A stretch of 64,000 bases of DNA from Neurospora tetraspora (Eukaryota; Ascomycota; Sordariomycetes; Sordariales; Sordariaceae): assembly GCF_033439725.1 (NCBI RefSeq), contig NW_026944385.1, forward strand, positions 2,141,001-2,205,000, given 5' to 3'. The notes beneath the pieces were generated by a model. It ran no database searches. It was given only the letters and a program-made list of their open reading frames with translations, and was not told where the DNA came from. The position numbers and the translations under genes were made by a program. Numbering within the stretch: position 1 is the stretch's first letter; each line of letters opens with the position of its first letter. Below, one piece after another: positions 57,959 through 64,000 of the stretch.

Positions 57959-58540
57959 CCTCTAACAAGACCCTAAAATAGCTTTATAATATATAACCTT
58001 CTAATTAAACCTTTTAAGCGCCCTTATATATAATTATATACGCTATCTTATTCTATATAACTCTTTAATTAAACTGTCTAAACGCTTCTATATACAATTA
58101 TATAAAATCCTATAGTATTTAACCCTCTAATTAAACCTTTTAAACGCCCCTATATACGGTCGTATATACTACTTATAACGTATAACCTTCTAATTAAACC
58201 TTTTAAACGCCCTTATGTATAATCGTATACGCTACCCTATAATATATAACTTTCTAATTGAACTTTTTAAGCGCCCCTATATATAATCGTATATATTACC
58301 CTATAGTATATAACCCTCTAATTAAACCTTTTAAGCGCCCCTATATATAATTATATACGGTACCCTATAGTATATAACCCTCTAATTGAACCTTCTAAAC
58401 GCTTCTATATACGGTTATATATAGTACTTTATAACGTATAACCTTTTAATTAAACCTTTTAAGCGCCCCTATATATAATCGTATATAATACTTTATGGTA
58501 TATAACCCTCTAATTAAACCCTATAAACGACCATATAAGC
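57959..58540 (+). repeat. Minisatellite, 62-65 bp unit, about ten copies
   Basis: Each unit holds CCTCTAATTAAACC, then TTTTAAGCGCCCCTATATA, then a TCGTATAT/TTATATAC-type stretch and a CCCTATAGTATATAA end. Copies start near 57959, 57996, 58059, 58121, 58184, 58247, 58311, 58375, 58440 and 58504. Differences are mainly transitions. No coding potential. Confidence 0.88.
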
Positions 58541-58802
58541 AACCCTATATATAATAAGTCCTTCTTACCTACTTTAATTAATCGCTCTTACTTTAGCTAA
58601 TTATTCCTACTTTAGCTAATTATCTTTACCCTCCCTTTTTATATACCTTACGACCGCTAATTTAAAGAAAATATAGCCCAACGGTCTAAGTTGCAACTTT
58701 TGAATTTCCGCAAAATTTATTTATATAGGAAATTTTAAAAATTGATTTACAGCTACCAAATTCAATTCCCCCGTTGCACCTTCATATTAACTTCCCCTAA
58801 TC

Positions 58803-59560
58803 AAATTGGCTGCCGCAGCTAATAATAAAGTAATTAACTTAAATACTGGATAGATAAATTACCTTGTCTTAATGAAATTAGCCGCCGCGGCCAATATATA
58901 AATGAAATAAAGGTAATCAATTTAAATACCGAATAAATAAACTACCGTTTCCTAATTAAATTGGCCGCCGCGGCCAATAATAAGGTAATCGATTTAAATA
59001 CTGGGTAAATAAACTACCTTCCCCCAACCAAATTAGCCGCCGCGGCTAATATATAAATAAAATAATAAGGTAATCGATTTAAATACTGGGTAGGTAAATT
59101 ACTTTCCCCTAACCAAATTGGCCGCTACGGCTGATAATAAAGTAATCAATTTAAATACTGGGTAAATAAGCTACCTTCCCTCAACTAAATTGGCCGCCGC
59201 GGCCAATATATAAATAAAGTAATAAAGTAGTCGATTTAAATACCGGGTAGGTAAGCTACCTTCCCCTAATTAAATCAACCACCGCGGCCAATATATAAAT
59301 AAAATGGAAGTAATCGATTTGAATGCCGGGTAGGTAAGCTACCTTCCTTTAACTAAATTGGCCGCCGTAGCTAATATATAAGTAGGGTAGTAGTAAAGTA
59401 ATCGATTTAAGTACCGGGTAAGTAAACTACCTTCCTCTAACCAAGTTGGCCGCCGCGGCCAATATATAAATAATATAATAAGGTAATTAATTTAAAAACT
59501 AAGTAAATAAATTATCTTCCCCTAACTAAATTAGCCGCCGCAGCCAATATATAAATAAGG
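58803..59560 (+). repeat. Minisatellite, 70-90 bp unit, ten copies, with GC palindrome core
   Basis: Each copy carries AAATTGGCCGCCGCGGCC or a mutated form, then AATATATAAATAAA, GGTAATCGATTTAAATAC and CGGGTAGGTAAACTACCTTCC. Cores begin near 58803, 58875, 58961, 59030, 59114, 59186, 59272, 59354, 59444 and 59526. The unit includes the dyads GGCCGCCGCGGCC, AATCGATT and GGTAGGTAAACTACC. Confidence 0.9.
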
Positions 59561-60665
59561 TAATAAAGTAATTAATTAAATAAAGAAATTAATAAAGTAG
59601 TAAAGTAATATAATAATAAAATAATAAATAAATAAAGTATAAGAGTATTAAATTCGAATGTAAAAGAGAAATTAATAATTTATAAGTTATTTTTATAATT
59701 ATACGTATTATATTAAGTAGAATAATAGTAAAATAAAGGTATAAAATCGAAAAATTTATTTACCTTATTATAATATATAAAAAAAGAAATATTTATTAAT
59801 CTTTATGATATAGGGATAGAAGAAATAATGCACTCAATACAATAGTTTGACAGAGTAAAGCCATATTAATATGCATCGTAAAGTAAAAGAAGAATAATTT
59901 AAAAAGAAAGGGAAGGCTTCCAGCTAGCCGTCTACACACAAAGGATATACATACAGAGAGCTAGAGCACGGGCTACAAAGTAGCCTGAACAATACAATCT
60001 AGATGCCCAGACTAGGCATAGTAGCCTCCATAGCAGCCCAGCTAATCTAGGCTGTCATTACTAGTCTAAGCTATAATATAGGAAAGGTAGGGTAATCCAG
60101 GAATTCTCCTATCACTTTATCTATTATTTTAACAACCTTGTAGTTTTTTTCTTTCAAAGTTTCAAATATTCTTTTTTATTTTTAACTTCCTTATTTTAAA
60201 ACAGTTATTTTAAATTTTAAACCCAATAGAATATATAATTAAACTACCCTATATACTTTTAATAATATTATAATTATAAAGAATCTAAAAGTATTTTCTA
60301 TAGAATTTTATTATTATTACCGGAAGAGGAAAATAATTATTTATCTTATTTTAACTTGGAAAAAAAAAATTCCCAAGGTAAAACCTTACCTACGCAAAAA
60401 AAAAATGGTAATAATAAAAATCAAACGTATGACCTTAATAATACAATACTAACGCATTTATTATTAAACTATAAGACTATTAATAAAAATAGTTATTTCT
60501 TTTACTTATTTACTCCCTTCCCTTCTCTTCTTTCCAAAATTTTTAATACCGTCATTTATAACGCATATACGATACAAAGTTTTTTAAAGATACGAACTTA
60601 GAATAAATTACGCGTAATAATTACGTATAATATACTATTAGAAAGGGAAAAGAACGGTTTTTTAA
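59561..60665. other. AT-rich tail of the block
   Basis: About 1.1 kb. Between 59,830 and 60,110 the sequence is less mutated (CAGCCCAGCTAATCTAGGC-type words), perhaps the end of another element. Several A-runs lie near 60,360-60,410. One 81-codon open frame (60356-60601) is Lys/Asn/Phe-rich and looks accidental. Confidence 0.4.
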
Positions 60666-60960
60666 ATCTTAACTATTTTAGGCAATATATATACAACACG
60701 AACCTTACACGCCACAGCGCGCGCCACAGTACGCGCCACGTTGAGCCACGCGCGCGTAGGTCGCGTATGGGTCTCACCCGCGTTTGCGCGGGCGGGCCCA
60801 GGTGGGCCCAGGAGGTACGTCCCTTTCGTATAGCCCTAATAATCGATACCGAAGCTGTGGGGCCTGTCAATCCCCCAAACTTTAATGGGTTTGACGCCCA
60901 TACGACGTCACAATTAGTGGGGGTTCCCCAGGCTTCGAGCACTAACGTCTTTATATGGGG
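60666..60960. other. Sharp GC-rich edge of the AT-rich block
   Basis: GC rises abruptly at about 60,690 (CACGCCACAGCGCGCGCCAC). Repeated GTGGCGCG-type words and GGGCCCAGGTGGGCCCAGG occur. It includes the right member of the inverted repeat pair listed separately. Confidence 0.5.
60805..60870 (-). repeat. Right member of the inverted repeat pair
   Basis: Its reverse complement contains ATTATTAGGGCTATACGAAA followed by GGGACGTACCTCC, matching 44390-44445. Translated, both members share a V-R-x-FRIALI-x-D string on one strand and IRAIRK-x-RT on the other. Confidence 0.7.
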
Positions 60961-61800
60961 AACACACGCAAAACAGTTAGCGCTGGATGCATCTTATTCT
61001 TGGCGCCCAGTCGTCGCCCATCTTCCACTTCTGCAACGACAACAACAACAAGGCTTGAAACCAAGGACATTGACGACTTGGAGCAATCAAATACGTATTT
61101 CAGATCTTTAGTGCATCTAAGAGTAATATGGTACGATTCTAATGGTGGCCAACCAACGGTCATTCTGCTATTCGAGAGTGTCCGCACGGTGCTCAAAAAT
61201 GCACAAAACGCCAAGAACCGTGAATAGCTTCATGCTATGACCTTTGGAAAAGCTGAATCCCTCAAAGTGACGACTCCGTGCAAGGCCCAAGAATGCCTAC
61301 CATCTCCTGACAGGTTTCTTATCAGAAAGTCTCAGTGAATCGCATGGGAAAGTCGGTACCATGCGGTCAAGGGCGCATGCATCACCAATCGCTTCACCCG
61401 TCGAGCTCTTTCATGTACTGACCCTGATTCCCAGACCGCCAGAAATCATGGGATGATTTTTGCCCACGACATGATGATTCAGCTTGCAGTGGTGATTATA
61501 TGAACACTACCTCTCGGAAATCTGGATATCAAAAGCCTTGTGAATCACGCAAGTCGAAGTCTCTTCACGATGTTATTCTACCTTCTTGGGCACTTCAGTA
61601 TAATGGCACACACCATCTTATGACTAATCCGGTGGATCACCAGCATATATACTCTCTCACGTATAAAACCACTTTTGTGTGCCACTCGACCACAACGTAG
61701 GATCCGAGTCTAGAACAAGTTTACTCGAATTGACCTATCAGCACCTGAACCAGCAACGAATTAAACAGAGCACAAAACTTCTTAACAAGCACTGCACAAC
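60961..61800. other. Intergenic and promoter of the next gene
   Basis: Normal composition. A TATA-like stretch (CATATATACTCTCTC, then GTATAAAACC) lies at about 61,643-61,671, about 130-155 bp before the start codon at 61801. No separate gene is supported. Confidence 0.5.
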
Positions 61801-62766
61801 ATGGGCTCCATATCCTATTTCACGGATTCCCCTCCGAGCCCACCCTCAACCGAACACGTCCTGGCCGCCCTCGACAACGTCCAAACTCGCGGCTACCACT
61901 GCCGAGCCCTGCTCCTCCCCTGGCCACACTCCCTCTGCGCAGCCATTCTCGAACCAGCCCTCATCCGCACTCTCCTCCCCGACTTCTCTTTTCTCGCTTC
62001 CTTTCAGCTCGGCCCCGCCTCGGCCGCTTCCTCGCCCATTGACCGTCAGCACAACGTCTATGATCTGTCTGATGACCACGATGATGTCGACCCTCGGGAT
62101 CCCGACCCCTATTCCGATCCTAGACCTCTTCACCTCCATCACCCATCCAACCCCAACCGGAGCTTTGCCTTGCAACAGCTCAGTCAACTGACAGAAGACA
62201 ACATAATGTTCTTGTACCCTGAAGGCAGGGACGGTCCTACTTACCTCCTCAGGTCCGGCCCCAATGCACGCCTCGTACGTGCTCCAGAAGAGCACTATGC
62301 TGACGGTGACGGTGATAACGACGACAACGATGGCGAAGCATACACCGCCGCCCACAGGCTGCGACTCTACCACCGCTTCCCAACCCAGACTCCAGAAGAC
62401 GCCGTCCGGCAAATGATCACTCACCACGAAGAGGAAAGGCTGGAAATAACCTTTGAGGAACTAATCCGGGGCCAGGACTGGGGATCCCATCCTTATCCCC
62501 TCCTCGTCCCTGGCGTTTGTTTCCGAATTCCCGACCCAGCGGATCGTCGTCGGGTAGATGTGATGACCGTCCAGCGCAACAGGCTTCTTCGAAGCAGCGG
62601 AAGCGGGTTATCCTCAGAAGCAACGGGAATGGTCTTGGGAATTGCGATACACCAGGTTTTGGCGGATGCGACAGGCGTCGATATTATCATGTCAAGGTTG
62701 AGGAGGGAAATTTGGAGAGAGGTTGTGGGGATGAATGACGTGACAGGGACGGGAGATGATGCTTAG
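61801..62766 (+). CDS. Unknown protein, 321 residues
   Basis: A single exon with a good start context (CAACATGGGC) and TATA-like sequence upstream. I do not recognise the family. Residues 1-20 are Pro/Ser-rich. The middle has an acidic, His-rich low-complexity stretch (DLSDDHDDVDPRDPDPYSDP) and another at about 165-180 (DGDGDNDDNDGE). The C-terminal 120 residues look folded: EEERLEITFEELIRGQDWG, YPLLVPGVCFRIPD, and GMVLGIAIHQVLADATGVDIIMSRLRREIW. That last stretch recalls the His-motif region of HxxxD acyltransferases, but the spacing differs (H-x4-D) and the protein is short, so no function is claimed. Coding composition is sound. Confidence 0.8.
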   Translation: MGSISYFTDSPPSPPSTEHVLAALDNVQTRGYHCRALLLPWPHSLCAAILEPALIRTLLPDFSFLASFQLGPASAASSPIDRQHNVYDLSDDHDDVDPRDPDPYSDPRPLHLHHPSNPNRSFALQQLSQLTEDNIMFLYPEGRDGPTYLLRSGPNARLVRAPEEHYADGDGDNDDNDGEAYTAAHRLRLYHRFPTQTPEDAVRQMITHHEEERLEITFEELIRGQDWGSHPYPLLVPGVCFRIPDPADRRRVDVMTVQRNRLLRSSGSGLSSEATGMVLGIAIHQVLADATGVDIIMSRLRREIWREVVGMNDVTGTGDDA

Positions 62767-63880
62767 CTGCGGTCTAAAGAAACAAGTAGACGGCCTAAAG
62801 GCGGCTTAGAATGGAATGAATGAGTAGGGCCGGGAATTTGGGCATCTTCTTAGAGTAGAAGGGAAAGAGCATCAGGAGGCAAAAGCGGACGATGGCCACC
62901 TTCCACCACTATAAGGCCAACCTCGATGCGAAAATTTTTGCAATTCTTTTGTCCTTTTCCACTTTGCAATCGAAAAGTCGTTGAGTAATTAGTTCTTTCA
63001 ACCCGGGACCCAGGGAACCGAAAAGCTAGGAAACCAAGAAATTAGAGAGCCGATACCAAATCTTTCGTTATCCAAGTGGAAGTTACACCCAAATGGCATT
63101 GATTACAAGCTCATTGCTTTAGTTAGGTAGTTAGTTAGTTAGTTGCCGGATCTCTCTCACTCTCTCTTTTAGTCGGGCAAGTAAGACAAGGCCAGGCGAG
63201 GAATTCAAGTAGGTAGTCAATTGATACCTTTAGCAAGAGACCCAACTAAATGAGCATGGAGGCCTGAAGTCGGCGGCACTGATCGTACTACCACTCGATG
63301 AGATTTGTGCAAGTTTTCTCTTCCCGTCGTGCCGTGCCGTGACGTACCGTCTCGTTTCCTTTTGTTTTGTTTCGTTTTGTTTCATCTACTTTTGTCTTGT
63401 TTCGTTTCCTTCAGTTCCTTTCACCGGCACGCCGGTAACTTCCATGTGTTCCCGTCGTGTGAAGCACACGCACGTGTCGAGTGTTTCGGGTTAAGGGAAT
63501 TTGTGGCATGTCATGACGAATGGCACGCGAGTAACACACGGCACGCACTGGCGTAGTTCATCCGATGGATCTGTCAAAACGTGTTTGCATGAACTCCTGT
63601 TCGGTGATACAAGGATCGTCCCTTCCTTTAAGTTCCCCGCATGATGAGGGCAGAAAAAACCTAAGGACCGAAAGGAGCAAAAAAAAGGGCGCGCATGGGA
63701 ATTTGCTGGCCGACCGAGATTTGATTGTTGAATCCTTTGGCTTTGGACACAAGCAGCAACCAGCGATCAGCGTACTTCCACCCTGACCTTGCTGATCCAT
63801 CAACAACAGCGGCAGTAGCACCAATTTCACTAGCATCGCTTCCCGAGTACGACCTCGCGCAGCCCACCGGCACCACCACC
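62767..63880. other. Intergenic with microsatellite-like tracts
   Basis: About 1.1 kb. It holds an AGTT run (TTAGTTAGTTAGTTGC near 63,130-63,145), a CT run (TCTCTCTCACTCTCTC, about 63,152-63,168) and TTTTG/TTTCG repeats (about 63,350-63,410). The right end is the leader of the last gene. No other gene is supported. Confidence 0.5.
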
Positions 63881-64000
63881 ATGGACTCCAACAATGACGA
63901 CTCCGACGACAGCAACAACAACCCGGCACGGCGCATCCTCATGACTGACATGCTCACCATCCGCACCAGCTGGATCCGCACCGTGCACCGTGCCGCGCAA
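63881..64000 (+). CDS. 5' end of a gene cut by the window edge
   Basis: ATG in good context (ACCACCATGG) opens a frame to the last base, starting MDSNNDDSDDSNNNPARRIL and continuing MTDMLTIRTSWIRTVHRAAQ. The first part is acidic and Asn/Ser-rich. Only about 40 residues are visible, so no function can be given. The frame is open for some 60 codons upstream of the ATG as well, but without another Met. Confidence 0.5.
   Translation, partial: MDSNNDDSDDSNNNPARRILMTDMLTIRTSWIRTVHRAAQ

Noticed and set aside
57959-59560. CRISPR-like array
   Set aside because: Repeats are head-to-tail minisatellite units without unique spacers, and the organism is a eukaryote.
60356-60601. 81-codon frame rich in Lys, Asn and Phe
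   Set aside because: Composition follows the AT-rich background and A-runs; no start context or domain.
60767-61227. Plus-strand frames of 90-114 codons at the block edge
   Set aside because: They overlap the inverted repeat member and each other in several frames; the shared peptide strings reflect DNA repeat similarity rather than a gene.

Overview
The window looks like nuclear DNA of a filamentous ascomycete of the order Sordariales, most likely Neurospora or a close relative. Three things point there. Genes are intron-poor, with short 53-118 bp GT..AG introns and CTAAC-type branch sites. The single-copy genes match typical Pezizomycotina families. Long AT-rich blocks hold transposons whose frames are broken almost only by C-to-T and G-to-A changes, the mark of repeat-induced point mutation (RIP). 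The genus is inferred; I had no database.

Left arm (1-12.3 kb): three minus-strand genes, a two-zinc-finger BuGZ/ZNF207-type protein, a kinesin-8 motor and a secreted GH115 xylan alpha-glucuronidase. A 5.48 kb RIP-degraded Ty1/copia LTR retrotransposon follows (12,317-17,798), with intact 202 bp LTRs and a perfect 5 bp target duplication (GAGAG).

Central gene-bearing segment (17.8-40.7 kb): transaldolase, an intron-containing tRNA-Glu, COX10 haem O synthase, a Myb-like regulator, an MFS sugar transporter, a CYP55 nitric-oxide reductase with two usable starts, an extended SDR/epimerase, two unknown proteins encoded in tandem with only 14 bp between them, and an ankyrin protein whose start codon appears to be split by an intron.

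Right block (41-60.7 kb): RIP-mutated, AT-rich, heterochromatin-like DNA. It holds a 3.23 kb pogo/Fot1-type DNA transposon with long terminal inverted repeats and a TA target duplication, an unidentified decayed coding relic with an 18 bp minisatellite, nested palindromes, a tRNA-like gene, a Tad-like LINE whose zinc knuckle has been turned to tyrosines, and two minisatellite arrays (about 62 bp and about 80 bp units). Related short sequences lie in opposite orientation near its two edges (44.4 and 60.8 kb). Normal GC returns at about 60.7 kb, followed by an unknown 321-residue protein and the 5' end of a gene cut by the window edge.

The genes do not form a pathway or cluster; they are ordinary dispersed housekeeping and accessory genes. 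I found no clear new multi-gene system. The best leads are the tandem unknown pair, the split start codon, the RIP-sparing at element edges and the repeat architecture of the 44-60 kb block.
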